A stretch of 64,000 nt of DNA from an uncultured Prevotella sp. (GTDB lineage Bacteria; Bacteroidota; Bacteroidia; Bacteroidales; Bacteroidaceae), in contig ONAJ01000016.1 of the NCBI GenBank assembly GCA_900315775.1, forward strand, positions 32,443 through 96,442. Direction: 5' to 3'. A program made the position numbers and the translations under genes. A model generated the notes under the pieces. The model was not told the origin of the DNA, ran no database searches, and was given only the letters and a program-made list of their open reading frames with translations. Positions 25,958 to 36,099 of the stretch are shown here, piece by piece (within the stretch, counting starts at the first letter, position 1; each line of letters opens with the position of its first letter).

Positions 25958-25989
25958 TTTGTGAATACAAATAATTGTTTGTATCTTTG
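25958..25989 (+). promoter_or_regulatory. higBA promoter with overlapping operator palindrome
   Basis: -33 TTTG (25958-25961) and -7 TATCTTTG (25982-25989) are 20 bp apart. The palindrome ATACAAA-TAATTG-TTTGTAT (25965-25984) fills the spacer and touches the -7 box, as expected for HigA/HigBA autorepression. Confidence 0.7.
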
Positions 25990-26010
25990 CCACCAAAATA
26001 ATTAAAACTT

Positions 26011-26331
26011 ATGAAAGTTACCTTTGAAGAAGACTATCTTAGGGAGCTCTATGAAGACGGTAAGGCTAAAGATAAAAAGCACCGATTCCAAGAACAAATA
26101 GTCAGGAAGTACATCCGCATTGTGGATCTAATGATTGAACTGACTAATGTTATTGAGTTAACTCGATATGGAGGCCTGCATTATGAGCACCTACGCGGAG
26201 ATAAGGAAGGTATTTCATCAGTAAGAGTGAACGATAAGTATCGTATAGAATTCAGAGAAATAATAGAAGAGGGTAAGACTATTGCCGAGATAGTAAATAT
26301 AACAGAATTGTCGAATCATTATAAAAGGTAG
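26011..26331 (+). CDS. higB: HigB-type (RelE/ParE superfamily) toxin
   Basis: A 106-residue toxin of the RelE/ParE fold, toxin-first in the operon as is usual for HigBA. The typical C-terminal elements are visible: YEHLRGDKEGISSVRVNDKYRIEFR, the core strands with the basic residues that cleave ribosome-bound mRNA, then IVNITELSNHYKR. It precedes the HTH antitoxin by 4 bp. The pair looks intact. Confidence 0.88.
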   Translation: MKVTFEEDYLRELYEDGKAKDKKHRFQEQIVRKYIRIVDLMIELTNVIELTRYGGLHYEHLRGDKEGISSVRVNDKYRIEFREIIEEGKTIAEIVNITELSNHYKR

Positions 26332-26335
26332 AAAT

Positions 26336-26680
26336 ATGGTACATGTAGAAGGAAAGGACGACTGTATGGTTGCTAACAATCTGGAACCGTTTTATCTGAC
26401 ACATCCTGGAGAAGTGATAAAAGATGAGTTGGAGTATCGCGGCATTAGTCAGCGAAGACTGGCTAAGGAAATAGGTGTACCCTCCAGCCAACTGAACGAG
26501 GTGTTGAATGCTAAACGACAGCTGAGTGCAGAAATGGCATTACTCATATGTCAAGCCCTTAACCTTGATCCGATGCCACTACTTTCGTTGCAGATGAAGT
26601 ATAATCTTCTAACGGCTAAACGTAACAAATCGTTCTTTGAACAGCTAAAGAAGATTCCAAGAATTGCGGCAGTATTTTAA
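26336..26680 (+). CDS. higA: HigA-type antitoxin (XRE-family HTH)
   Basis: A 114-residue protein. HPGEVIKDELEYRGISQRRLAKEIGVPSSQLNEVLNAKR is the HigA/VapI signature, covering residues 24-62, with the HTH at ISQRRLAKEIGVPSSQLNEVL. It neutralises HigB and represses the shared promoter. An internal ATG at 26366 could be the real start. No terminator was recognised before the 7-bp repeats at 26721. Confidence 0.88.
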   Translation: MVHVEGKDDCMVANNLEPFYLTHPGEVIKDELEYRGISQRRLAKEIGVPSSQLNEVLNAKRQLSAEMALLICQALNLDPMPLLSLQMKYNLLTAKRNKSFFEQLKKIPRIAAVF

Positions 26681-26720
26681 AGCCTCCTCAGCTACCACCG
26701 AAGTGCGAGGGGCTTGATGG

Positions 26721-26762
26721 TTAATGGTTAATGGTTAAAGGTTAATGGTTAGTGGTTAGCGG
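26721..26762 (+). repeat. 7-bp tandem repeat (TTAATGG)
   Basis: Six consecutive 7-bp units (TTAATGG, TTAATGG, TTAAAGG, TTAATGG, TTAGTGG, TTAGCGG) between higA and the tRNA gene. Confidence 0.85.
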
Positions 26763-26824
26763 CATTGGATTTAGCGCGGTGCTAAAGAAAAAAACTTCAT
26801 TTTTTGAAAAAACTTGGGAAAATA

Positions 26825-26856
26825 TTTGGAGGTATGAGAAAAAGTGCTTACCTTTG
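26825..26856 (+). promoter_or_regulatory. Promoter of the tRNA-Arg gene
   Basis: -33 TTTG at 26825-26828, a 20-bp spacer and -7 TACCTTTG at 26849-26856. Confidence 0.75.
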
Positions 26857-26877
26857 CACTCGCTTTTCAAGGAGCAT

Positions 26878-26951
26878 GGCTCCGTAGCTCAACTGAATAG
26901 AGCATCTGACTACGGATCAGAAGGTTGTGGGTTTGAATCCCGCCGGAGTCA
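26878..26951 (+). tRNA. tRNA-Arg (anticodon ACG)
   Basis: A 74-nt cloverleaf. Acceptor GGCTCCG pairs with CGGAGTC (one G-T) with discriminator A. The D-arm is GCTC/GAGC, anticodon stem TCTGA/TCAGA with loop CTACGGA, and T-arm GTGGG/CCCGC with loop TTTGAAT. The CCA end is not encoded. Anticodon ACG would be edited to ICG to read CGU, CGC and CGA. Confidence 0.95.
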
Positions 26952-26960
26952 CAGAAGAAG

Positions 26961-26992
26961 GAACTCACAGAAGACTGTGAGTTCTTTTTTTT
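26961..26992 (+). terminator. Terminator after tRNA-Arg
   Basis: GAACTCACAG (26961-26970) pairs with CTGTGAGTTC (26975-26984), loop AAGA, followed by eight T residues. Confidence 0.92.
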
Positions 26993-27000
26993 AGATTATT

Positions 27001-27705
27001 ATGAAGGAATATACAGATATATTTATAGACTTTGACGATACGTTGTACGACACTCACGGGAATTCGGTGATAGCACTGCGGGAGTTGTTCAACGAGATGA
27101 ATTTTGCACAGTGGTTTGATGACCCAGAGGTGTTTTATACGGCATACTGGAATGCTAATATCGACCTGTGGACGCGCTACTCGAAGGGCGAGATAACTCG
27201 CGACTACCTGATAGTGGAGCGTTTCCGTCGTCCGCTGAGTGCCTCGGGGAAGTTGGAGCCTACGAAGGAATATTGTTTAGAGGTTAGCGACAGGTTCTTG
27301 GAACTGTGTTCGTCGAAGCCAGGAGTGGTAGAGGGCGCGCACGAACTGATGGAGTACCTGAAGTGTAAGGGCTACAGAATACACATGTGTAGCAACGGAT
27401 TCCACGAGGTGCAGTACAAGAAACTGCGTGCCTGTGGACTGGAGAAATACTTCGACAACATTATTCTCAGTGAGGACGCTAAGGTGAATAAGCCCGCGAA
27501 GGAATTCTTTGAATATGCCTTCAGAATGACGGGGGCAGAGCCTGAGACGACGCTGATGATTGGCGATAACTTTCAGACGGACATCATGGGGGCAATGAGG
27601 GCTGGCATCGACGCTGTGTTCTTCAATCGCTATCCGGAATATACGGCGCCGGAGGAAGGGCAGAGGGTAGTAACGAGCCTGGAAGAATTGAGATTAATAG
27701 TATAA
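27001..27705 (+). CDS. HAD-family hydrolase, YjjG-like (nucleotidase/phosphatase)
   Basis: The HAD motifs are complete: motif I DFDDTLYDT (nucleophile Asp near residue 11), motif II CSNGFHEVQYKKL, motif III lysine in EDAKVNKPAKEFF, and motif IV GDNFQTDIMGA. An alpha-helical cap lies between motifs I and II. The pattern fits the YjjG family of noncanonical pyrimidine 5'-nucleotidases, though the substrate cannot be read from sequence. It starts 8 bp after the tRNA terminator and ends 96 bp before ruvA. Confidence 0.9.
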   Translation: MKEYTDIFIDFDDTLYDTHGNSVIALRELFNEMNFAQWFDDPEVFYTAYWNANIDLWTRYSKGEITRDYLIVERFRRPLSASGKLEPTKEYCLEVSDRFLELCSSKPGVVEGAHELMEYLKCKGYRIHMCSNGFHEVQYKKLRACGLEKYFDNIILSEDAKVNKPAKEFFEYAFRMTGAEPETTLMIGDNFQTDIMGAMRAGIDAVFFNRYPEYTAPEEGQRVVTSLEELRLIV

Positions 27706-27738
27706 TCTCGGAACGGGCAGTTCTTGAAATTTTGCGGG

Positions 27739-27785
27739 TATATACAATAAAATGCGGTGAGTCGCCGTTAATGTTATTGTATATA
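27739..27785. promoter_or_regulatory. 12-bp inverted repeat in the ruvA leader
   Basis: TATATACAATAA (27739-27750) is exactly complementary to TTATTGTATATA (27774-27785), spaced by 23 bp with a smaller CGG/CCG hairpin inside. It lies 16 bp before the ruvA ATG. It could be an operator (ruvA is a DNA-repair gene) or an RNA hairpin near the ribosome-binding site. Confidence 0.55.
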
Positions 27786-27801
27786 TACAAATTTTAGGGA
27801 A

Positions 27802-28407
27802 ATGATTGAATACGTTAAGGGTGAATTGACAGAGGTTACCCCTGCTTATGCTGTCGTAGAGGCGCATGGAGTGGGGTACGGTATGAGTATTTCGTTGAAT
27901 ACTTTCTCTGCAATACAAGGAAAGAAGGAGGCGCGACTGTGGACTTACGAGGCTATTCGTGAGGACGCATACCAGCTTTTTGGCTTCGCCACGAAGCAGG
28001 AGCGCGAGATGTTCCTGTTGCTGATATCAGTAAGTGGTGTGGGTGCAAACACCGCCCGCATGATACTCTCTTCGCTGAGTGTGCAGGAGCTTTGTAGCAC
28101 CATATCTACAGGCGACGAACGACTCTTAAAAGGTGTGAAGGGCATAGGACTGAGGACGGCACAGCGCATAATAGTAGATTTGAAGGACAAGATTGTTACT
28201 TCGGGAATTGCGCAGGAGCTGCCGGCAGGCACAGGTGTTGCAGCGCCACTAATAGACAACAGTGTGAAAGACGAGGCTGTGGGAGCACTCACTATGTTAG
28301 GATTTGCTCCGGCACCATCGGCAAAGGTGGTAATGGCTATACTGAAGGAGCAGCCCACACTGCCCGTTGAACAGGTGGTGAAGTTGGCGTTGAAGGAGAT
28401 TAAATAA
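27802..28407 (+). CDS. ruvA: Holliday junction branch migration protein RuvA
   Basis: A tetrameric DNA-binding subunit of the RuvAB resolvasome. N-terminal OB-fold ([28 protein letters not shown]), two helix-hairpin-helix motifs ([18 protein letters not shown] and [21 protein letters not shown]) and the C-terminal RuvB-binding three-helix domain after a flexible linker. 201 residues is normal. The next gene is sprA, a gene order known from other Bacteroidetes. Confidence 0.97.
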   Translation: MIEYVKGELTEVTPAYAVVEAHGVGYGMSISLNTFSAIQGKKEARLWTYEAIREDAYQLFGFATKQEREMFLLLISVSGVGANTARMILSSLSVQELCSTISTGDERLLKGVKGIGLRTAQRIIVDLKDKIVTSGIAQELPAGTGVAAPLIDNSVKDEAVGALTMLGFAPAPSAKVVMAILKEQPTLPVEQVVKLALKEIK

Positions 28408-28437
28408 GGGGCAAGGAGCAAGAATATGGGAGATAAC

Positions 28438-28481
28438 GGGAGTTAACGGGAGTTAGCGGAAGTTAGCGGAAGTTAGCGGAC
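28438..28481 (+). repeat. 10-bp tandem repeat between ruvA and sprA
   Basis: Consecutive GGAGTTAACG/GGAAGTTAGC-type units, about four and a half copies. The rest of the roughly 170-bp gap shows no gene. Confidence 0.7.
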
Positions 28482-28581
28482 AATAGTGACAAACGCATAG
28501 TACATACGTCAGTTAAATCCACGAGCGGAAGCTCGTTAACTCCAGATAACTACGGTTAACTTCTGAAAAAATAAGAACAGA

Positions 28582-31500
28582 ATGAGGAGACAGATAACAA
28601 CTATGGCGATGATAATGGCAGGCATGCTTTCCGTGCTTGCTATGGTTGTTGTGCCTCCTCCTGTAGATGATGATAATAAGATGAAGGATACGATAAGTAT
28701 CTCTTCGCAGCCTATCATCGAAGACGAGGATATTCCTGACTCGCTGCTTAATCCACGATGGAAGATACAACGTACACAGCCTATTACTGAGGAAGACCTG
28801 ACATCGACAGCACTTGACCTGAAGATGCCGGAGAACCTGAAACACGAGGTGGAGTATAACGACACTTTGGACAGATATATCTTCGGACAGCGCATGACGG
28901 GAACATACCTCAATGCGCCGATAATGATGACCACCGAAGACTATATGAAGTGGACAGAGCGTCAGGCTATGAAGAACTTCTTCCGCTCAAAGAATACAGA
29001 GATTTTCGAGCAGAAAGGAAAGGAGAAGTTCGACTTCACCGATATGCACTTCGACCTGGGACCTGCCGAGAAGATTTTCGGTCCTGGTGGTGTGCGCATA
29101 AAGACACAAGGTACCGCAGAGCTTAAGTTAGGTGCTACAATAAAGAGAATAGACAACCCGTCGCTGCCAATACGTAACAGAAAGACAACGACGATGAACT
29201 TCGACGAGAAGATAAACCTCAGCGTAAACGGAAAGATTGGTGATAAGGTGAATATGAACCTTAACTACAACACCGACGCTACCTTCGACTACGACGCACA
29301 GAACCTGAAGCTGAAGTATGAAGGCAAAGAGGACGAGATAATAAAACTGGTTGAAGGCGGTAACGTATCGTTCCCCAGCAACTCGTCGCTGATAAAGGGC
29401 GCTTCGTCGTTGTTCGGTATCCGTACCGACATGCAGTTCGGAAAACTGAAACTGCAGACGGTGATATCACAGAAGAAGTCGTCGAACAAGAGCGTATCGA
29501 GCAAAGGCGGTAAGCAGACAACACCATTCGAGATTAACGTCACCGACTACGAAGAGAACCGTCACTTCTTCTTGTCGCACTACTTCCGCGATATCTACGA
29601 CGGTGCTATGCAGAAGTTGCCTGTACCTACAACAGGTATCTCGATAACACGTGTCGAAATCTGGGTGACAAACAAAACCGCTACGACGACAAACACACGT
29701 AACATTCTGGCATTTGCTGATATTGCTGAGGGAGCGACAAACGTCAATCCGTCGAATGGTGCCAACAATCTATATAACGACCTGGTGACACGTAATGTCG
29801 ACGCACGAATTATAGACCAGGCGACACAGATACTTGAAGGCAACGGCTACGAGGGTGGTGTGGACTTCGAAAAGCTGGAGAGTGCACGACTTCTCAGTAG
29901 CTCGGAGTACAGCGTTAACAAATCTTTGGGTTACGTCTCGCTGACATCGACGCTGCAGACAGACCAGGTGCTGGCGGTAGCCTACGAATATACCTACAAC
30001 GGTGTGACATATCAGGTGGGTGAGTTTGCCAGCGACATTAAAGAAACAAACAAAGCACTCTTCGTGAAGTCGTTGAAGAACGCCAGCAACAACCCGTCGC
30101 AGTCGAACTGGCCGCTGATGATGAAGAACGTGTACTACTTGGCAAACAGTGTTGAGAAGGACAAGTTCAGACTTGACGTGAAGTTCCAGAGCGACACCTC
30201 GGGTGTGTATCTCACTTACATCCCTGAGACGCAGGTAAAGGATATACCTATAATAAGATTATTAGGAGCCGACCGTCTGGACAACAATAACAAGGCACAC
30301 AGCAACGGATACTTCGACTACGTTGATGGCTATACGGTAAAGAACGGACGAGTGTTCTTCCCATGTAAGGAACCTTTCGGCTCTAACCTGAGAGACTACC
30401 TTATGGCGAAGGGAGTGACGTACGAGAATGCACAGAAGTATGCGTTTACAACACTTTACGACTCAACGAAGACAACGGCGAAGCAGAATGCCGAGAAGAA
30501 TAAGTTCCAACTTGTAGGACAGTACAGAGGAACAAATGCCAACGTCATCTCGTTGGGAGCATACAACGTGCCACAAGGTTCCGTTGTGGTGACGGCAGGA
30601 GGACAGAAACTCACCGAAGGAGTAGATTACAGCGTAGATTACAGCGCCGGACAGGTGACGATACTTAACCAGAGCATCATTGACGCGGGAACAAACATCA
30701 ACGTGTCGCTGGAGAGTAACACCGACTTCGGACAGCAACGAAAGACGATGTTCGGTATTAACTGGGAGTACGACTTCACAAAGAACTTCCAGATGAGCGG
30801 TACCTTGCAGCACCTTAGTGAGCAGTCGCTGACGACGAAGGTAGCTATGGGTAGCGAGCCGCTGAAGAACACGTTGTGGGGTGTGAACCTGAACTGGAAG
30901 AAGGAGAGTCAGTGGCTCACCAATATGCTTGACAAGCTGCCCGGACTACACCTCACGCAGCCGTCGTACATAACCTTCCAAGGTGAGTTTGCACAACTCA
31001 TAGCAGGAATGGCTGGCGGCACCCAGGACCAGGCATCGTATATCGACGACTTCGAGAATACGAAGAATTTGATTGACGTCTCGACACCTACATCGTGGGT
31101 GATATCGAGTGTGCCGACACTCTTCAGCGAATATAAAGACAAGACCGGGCTCACCAGCGGCTACAACCGCTCGCTAATGTCGTGGTACGTCATAGACCCG
31201 TTGTTCACACGTCGTTCTTCAACGCTGACACCTCCACACATAAAGAGCGACTTTGAACAGCTGTCGAACCACTATGTACGTGAGGTGTATGTCAAAGAGC
31301 TGTACCCGAACCGCGACCAGAGTTCATATAACGGCGCAACAGCAACGCTGCCGATACTTAACCTTGCATACTATCCGTCAGAGCGTGGTCCGTATAACTT
31401 CGACACAAACCTCGACAACGAAGGAAAGCTTCTGAACCCGACAAAGCGTTGGGGTGGTATGATGAGGAAACTCGACACCAGCGACTTTGAAACGGCAAAC

Positions 31501-34500
31501 ATAGAGTATATAGAATTCTGGATGCTCGACCCGTTCATATATACCGGTGCCGACGAGAGCTACGGAGGTGATATGTACATCAACCTCGGTGACATCAGCG
31601 AGGATATCCTTAGCGACGGTAAGAAGTTCTACGAGAGCGGTATGCCTGTCAACGGTTCGGAAACCTACACGACAACACAGTGGGGTAAGATACCTACACA
31701 GCCCAACGTAGTATATGCCTTCGCTACGACGAGCGGTTCACGTGCTCTGCAGGACGTGGGATATAATGGACTCCGCGACGAGGAAGAGAAGACATTCAGC
31801 GACTACCAGAACTTCCTGAATACGGCGAGGGCGAAGGTAACGAATACTGCTGCACTCGACAGTATTCTGGCTGACCCCGCAAACGACAACTACCACTACT
31901 TCCGCGGTGGTGACTACGACCAGCGTGAGACATCGATCCTGGACCGCTATAAAAGAATAAACATGCCACAGGGAAACTCTCCAGATAACGAGACGAGAAC
32001 GGAGAGCTACGACACGTCGTACAAGACAACTCCTGATGTGGAGGATATTAACCAGGACTACACACTGAACGAGTACGACAAGTACTTCCAGTATAAGGTT
32101 AGCGTACGTCCAAATGATATGTATGTGGGTCATAACAACATCGTGGACATGAGAGAGACGACGACTACGCTGAGAAACGGAAAGACGGAGACGGTGAAGT
32201 GGTACCAGTTCAGAATACCTCTCTCAGAGATAGAGTCGAAACACGGAAACATCACCGACTTCACAAACATCCGCTTCATGCGTGTCTTCCTGACAAACTT
32301 CCAGAAGCCTATCATCATGCGTTTCGGTTCGTTTAACCTTGTACGTGGTGAGTGGCGCGTTTATGAGCAGTCTTTGAATACTGGTGCTGCAGAGACGGGA
32401 ACGATGGTGGCAAGTGCTGTAAACATTGAGGAGAATAGCGACAAGAAACCTGTGAACTACGTGTTGCCTCCGGGAATACGTCGTGAACAAGACCCTACAC
32501 AGCCACAGCTTGTAGAAGCCAACGAGCAGTCGTTGAGTCTTGTCGTTGAAAACCTGTCAACGAAGGAGTCGAAGGCAGTATATAAGAATACCAACCTCGA
32601 TCTGCGCCAGTATAAGCGTATTGAGATGTTTGTACACGCAAACCAACTTCCTGGCGACGTGACGCTGGAGGACAACCAGCTGGCGGTATTCGTTCGTCTC
32701 GGTTCCGACTACAAGAACAACTACTACGAGTACGAAATTCCTCTGTCGCTGACTCCGGAAGGACGCTATGACAGATATTCGTCGGTTGACTGCAGGGCGG
32801 TATGGCCAGAGGCAAATATGCTTAACGTTCCGCTGAGTGTGTTTACGGCGATAAAGAAAGCACGTAACCTGGCGAAGGCAAGCGGAACAGCGTGGTACAA
32901 CAGAGAATACTCTGTATATGACACGAACAGTCCGAAGAACAGAATATCTATTATGGGTAACCCGACACTCGGTGAGGTGAAGACAATGATTATAGGTGTG
33001 CGTAACCTCAGTGACGACCTGCGAAGTGGTGAAATATGGGTTAACGAATTGCGACTGAAAGAGTTTAACAACGACGGCGGATGGGCAGCACAAGGACAGC
33101 TGAACATACAGATGTCGGACTTCGGTAATGTGCTGGTAACAGGAAAGATGGTCAGCGAGGGCTTCGGTGGTCTTGAGGACGGTGTGAACCAGCGTTCAAA
33201 AGACAACGTGTCGTCATACTCAGTGAAGACGAACCTCGAACTGGGTAAGTTCTTCCCCGACAAGGCAAAGGTGTCAATACCGCTGTACTACTCAATATCA
33301 AAGGAACGTTCCGCACCAAAGTATAATCCTCTGGACAACGATATGCTGTTGAAAGAGGCCCTCGATGCGGCAGGAAGCAAACATGCACGCGACTCGATAG
33401 AGAACATCGCGGTGACGAAACGTACCAATACCAACTTCTCGTTGAGTAACATGAAGGTGGGTATCACGACAAAGGGACACCCGATGCCTTACGACCCAGG
33501 AAACTTCACCTTCTCGTACAGTCATTCACATTCGAACACTACGGGAGAGACTACCGTATATGAGAACGACGACGAGTGGCGAGGCTCTATAAACTACAGC
33601 TACTCTCCAGTATATAAACCTTGGGAGCCGTTCAAGAAGGTGTTTGCAAAGAACAAGAGCAAGTGGTTGGAGATACTGAAACGCTTCGGACTGAACTGGT
33701 TGCCACAGAACATATCGTTCAACACGGAGATGTACCGCATCTACCACGAACAGCAGGAGAGAGATATGGAAGACCTCAACGCGTCGATGCCTGCAACGTT
33801 CAGCTCAGAGTTCCGTTGGAACCGTGAGTTCTCAATGCGCTGGGACCTTACAAAGAACCTGCACATGAGTTTCCAGTCTGCAACGCACGCACAGATTGAG
33901 GAGCCTTACACACAGGTGAACAAAGACCTCTATCCGGACCGCTATGAGGCGTGGAAGGACTCTGTGTGGACAAGTATCAAACACATGGGTACTCCTCTTG
34001 ACTATAACCAGGTGTTCACAGCAAGCTACCAGTTGCCGCTGAACCTGATACCTATATTCGACTGGGTGAACTCGGACGCAAACTACAATGCGACATATAA
34101 GTGGACACGCGGTACGGAGATGGAGAACGGTGCGTCGTTAGGAAATATAGTATCTAACAACAGACAGTTCACAATAAACGGTTCGTTCAACCTCGAGAAG
34201 CTGTATAACCACTTCCCGTTCCTGAAGAAGGCTAATGAACGCTTTAACAAGAATGCAAGGCGAACGCCAAAGACTGACAAGAAAAAAGATAAGAATAAGG
34301 ATAAGAACAAAAAGGACGACAAGAATAAGCAGAAGGAAGAGAAAGAACTGCCGAAGAACAAGAAGAGTTTCGAGAAGGAAATAACGCTGATGCCTGATAC
34401 TACGATAATAGTTAATCACGGCAAGAACAGCAAACGACTTATGGTGTCGGCAAAGGGTCCTGACGGAAAGCTGTTCCCCGTAAAATATAAATATGTAGAT

Positions 34501-36066
34501 CAGAACAAGATAAAGATTACCACGAAGGTTGATTCGGCTACGACGCTGAAGTTGACAGTAACCCCGAAACCTTCTAACGAAGAACAGTCGTGGTACAAGA
34601 CTATGCAGGTTGTGGCACGCGGACTTATGATGGTACGTAACGTGTCGTTCACCTATCGTAACCAGTATGCTATGGCGCTGCCAGGATTCAAGCCTACCGT
34701 AGGTGATATGTTCGGACAGCAGCAGGGAAATCCACTGGCACCAGGTCTTGACTTCGCCTTCGGATTTATTGATGACGGATATATAGACAAAGCACTTGAC
34801 CATAAATGGCTGATGACTGCCGACAGTCTTGCCACACCAGCAACGACGAACAAGACCGTTGACCTGCAGCTGAGGATGACATTAGAGCCTGTGAAGAATC
34901 TTAAGATAGACCTCAATGCATCGCGTACGGAAACGAAGGCAAAGAGTATTCAATATATGTATGCAGGAAGGCCGACAACACAGAGCGGTTCGTTTAACAT
35001 GACAACGATATCTATTGGTACAGCATTCGAGTCGCTCGGTGATGCTAACTCGGGATATCCGTCAAAGGCTTTCGACAATTTCTGTAACTCTCTCGACGGC
35101 TTCCGTGATAGGGTAGAGGCACAGTATAATGGCTCCACATATCCTGCCGGTTCACCACAGGCAGGACAGAAGTTCGACCCCAAAAACGGAACGGTAAGCA
35201 AGTATAGCGCTGACGTAATGATTCCTGCCTTCCTGTCGTCATATACAAGTATGAGTGGCTCGTCGCTCGACATCTTCCCGACGCTGTCGAAACTGTTGCC
35301 TAACTGGACAATAAAATATAGCGGACTGAATCAGCTGCCTTGGTTCCGTGACGTCTTCAAGAGTGTGAACCTGAACCACTCATACAAGAGTGTATATGCC
35401 GTTGGCTCGTACAGTTCGTACAGTACGTGGATGGAGTATATGAACGACCTGGGATTCATCAAGGATGCAACGACAGGAAATTCTACTCCAAGTTCTATGT
35501 ATAACGTATCGACGGTGAGCATCAACGAGGCATTCTCGCCGCTGCTGGGTGTTGACTTCACCTTCAACAACAACCTGACGTGTAAGGTGGAGTACAGGAA
35601 GATTCGTACGCTGACACTCTCGACGACATCAATACAGATTAATGAAGACCGTTCTAACGACTGGGTATTCGGCGTGGGATATAAGATTACCAACTTCAAC
35701 CCGTTTGCAAGCAAGGCACGTAAGGTGAAGAACAGCAAGAAAAAAGGCGACGAAGAAGAGAATGCGAAGAAGAACGCACAGAAAAACAATACGTCTGGCT
35801 TTAACTCAGACCTTAATCTGCGTCTCGACATCAGTCTGCGTAACCAGGCTTCGGTATGTCGTGATATAGCCACACGAATATCTTCTGCAAGTAACGGTAA
35901 TAAAGCATTAAAGCTGTCGTTCGCTGCCGACTATACCTTGACGAAGATGCTGACGATGAGTTTCTTCTTTAACAGACAGACAAATACTCCGTTGTTGTCG
36001 GCAAGCAGTTATCCTACTACGACAACGGACTTCGGACTCTCCGTGAAATTCTCGTTGACGAGGTAA
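28582..36066 (+). CDS. sprA: SprA, outer-membrane translocon of the type IX secretion system
   Basis: A 2494-residue protein, the usual size for SprA (about 2,400-2,500). It has a signal-peptide-like N-terminus and then repeated SprA family blocks: GPGGVRIKTQGTAELKLG, YNTDATFDYDAQNLKLKYEG, DDFENTKNLIDVS, and long beta-strand-rich segments consistent with the 36-strand barrel. It ends with an aromatic strand (GLSVKFSLTR) typical of barrel closure. A Lys-rich stretch at about residues 1893-1930 is a periplasmic or loop insertion. Known role: conducting pore for T9SS cargo with conserved C-terminal domains. Gene order ruvA-sprA is conserved. Confidence 0.95.
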   Translation: MRRQITTMAMIMAGMLSVLAMVVVPPPVDDDNKMKDTISISSQPIIEDEDIPDSLLNPRWKIQRTQPITEEDLTSTALDLKMPENLKHEVEYNDTLDRYIFGQRMTGTYLNAPIMMTTEDYMKWTERQAMKNFFRSKNTEIFEQKGKEKFDFTDMHFDLGPAEKIFGPGGVRIKTQGTAELKLGATIKRIDNPSLPIRNRKTTTMNFDEKINLSVNGKIGDKVNMNLNYNTDATFDYDAQNLKLKYEGKEDEIIKLVEGGNVSFPSNSSLIKGASSLFGIRTDMQFGKLKLQTVISQKKSSNKSVSSKGGKQTTPFEINVTDYEENRHFFLSHYFRDIYDGAMQKLPVPTTGISITRVEIWVTNKTATTTNTRNILAFADIAEGATNVNPSNGANNLYNDLVTRNVDARIIDQATQILEGNGYEGGVDFEKLESARLLSSSEYSVNKSLGYVSLTSTLQTDQVLAVAYEYTYNGVTYQVGEFASDIKETNKALFVKSLKNASNNPSQSNWPLMMKNVYYLANSVEKDKFRLDVKFQSDTSGVYLTYIPETQVKDIPIIRLLGADRLDNNNKAHSNGYFDYVDGYTVKNGRVFFPCKEPFGSNLRDYLMAKGVTYENAQKYAFTTLYDSTKTTAKQNAEKNKFQLVGQYRGTNANVISLGAYNVPQGSVVVTAGGQKLTEGVDYSVDYSAGQVTILNQSIIDAGTNINVSLESNTDFGQQRKTMFGINWEYDFTKNFQMSGTLQHLSEQSLTTKVAMGSEPLKNTLWGVNLNWKKESQWLTNMLDKLPGLHLTQPSYITFQGEFAQLIAGMAGGTQDQASYIDDFENTKNLIDVSTPTSWVISSVPTLFSEYKDKTGLTSGYNRSLMSWYVIDPLFTRRSSTLTPPHIKSDFEQLSNHYVREVYVKELYPNRDQSSYNGATATLPILNLAYYPSERGPYNFDTNLDNEGKLLNPTKRWGGMMRKLDTSDFETANIEYIEFWMLDPFIYTGADESYGGDMYINLGDISEDILSDGKKFYESGMPVNGSETYTTTQWGKIPTQPNVVYAFATTSGSRALQDVGYNGLRDEEEKTFSDYQNFLNTARAKVTNTAALDSILADPANDNYHYFRGGDYDQRETSILDRYKRINMPQGNSPDNETRTESYDTSYKTTPDVEDINQDYTLNEYDKYFQYKVSVRPNDMYVGHNNIVDMRETTTTLRNGKTETVKWYQFRIPLSEIESKHGNITDFTNIRFMRVFLTNFQKPIIMRFGSFNLVRGEWRVYEQSLNTGAAETGTMVASAVNIEENSDKKPVNYVLPPGIRREQDPTQPQLVEANEQSLSLVVENLSTKESKAVYKNTNLDLRQYKRIEMFVHANQLPGDVTLEDNQLAVFVRLGSDYKNNYYEYEIPLSLTPEGRYDRYSSVDCRAVWPEANMLNVPLSVFTAIKKARNLAKASGTAWYNREYSVYDTNSPKNRISIMGNPTLGEVKTMIIGVRNLSDDLRSGEIWVNELRLKEFNNDGGWAAQGQLNIQMSDFGNVLVTGKMVSEGFGGLEDGVNQRSKDNVSSYSVKTNLELGKFFPDKAKVSIPLYYSISKERSAPKYNPLDNDMLLKEALDAAGSKHARDSIENIAVTKRTNTNFSLSNMKVGITTKGHPMPYDPGNFTFSYSHSHSNTTGETTVYENDDEWRGSINYSYSPVYKPWEPFKKVFAKNKSKWLEILKRFGLNWLPQNISFNTEMYRIYHEQQERDMEDLNASMPATFSSEFRWNREFSMRWDLTKNLHMSFQSATHAQIEEPYTQVNKDLYPDRYEAWKDSVWTSIKHMGTPLDYNQVFTASYQLPLNLIPIFDWVNSDANYNATYKWTRGTEMENGASLGNIVSNNRQFTINGSFNLEKLYNHFPFLKKANERFNKNARRTPKTDKKKDKNKDKNKKDDKNKQKEEKELPKNKKSFEKEITLMPDTTIIVNHGKNSKRLMVSAKGPDGKLFPVKYKYVDQNKIKITTKVDSATTLKLTVTPKPSNEEQSWYKTMQVVARGLMMVRNVSFTYRNQYAMALPGFKPTVGDMFGQQQGNPLAPGLDFAFGFIDDGYIDKALDHKWLMTADSLATPATTNKTVDLQLRMTLEPVKNLKIDLNASRTETKAKSIQYMYAGRPTTQSGSFNMTTISIGTAFESLGDANSGYPSKAFDNFCNSLDGFRDRVEAQYNGSTYPAGSPQAGQKFDPKNGTVSKYSADVMIPAFLSSYTSMSGSSLDIFPTLSKLLPNWTIKYSGLNQLPWFRDVFKSVNLNHSYKSVYAVGSYSSYSTWMEYMNDLGFIKDATTGNSTPSSMYNVSTVSINEAFSPLLGVDFTFNNNLTCKVEYRKIRTLTLSTTSIQINEDRSNDWVFGVGYKITNFNPFASKARKVKNSKKKGDEEENAKKNAQKNNTSGFNSDLNLRLDISLRNQASVCRDIATRISSASNGNKALKLSFAADYTLTKMLTMSFFFNRQTNTPLLSASSYPTTTTDFGLSVKFSLTR

Positions 36067-36099
36067 AAGAAATAAGGTGTAAAAGGCAAGATTTTAAAA

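Noticed and set aside
26752-26994. 80-codon open frame containing GSVAQLNRASDYGSEGCGFESRRSH
   Set aside because: It runs across the tRNA-Arg gene and its terminator; this peptide pattern is a common false translation of tRNA genes.
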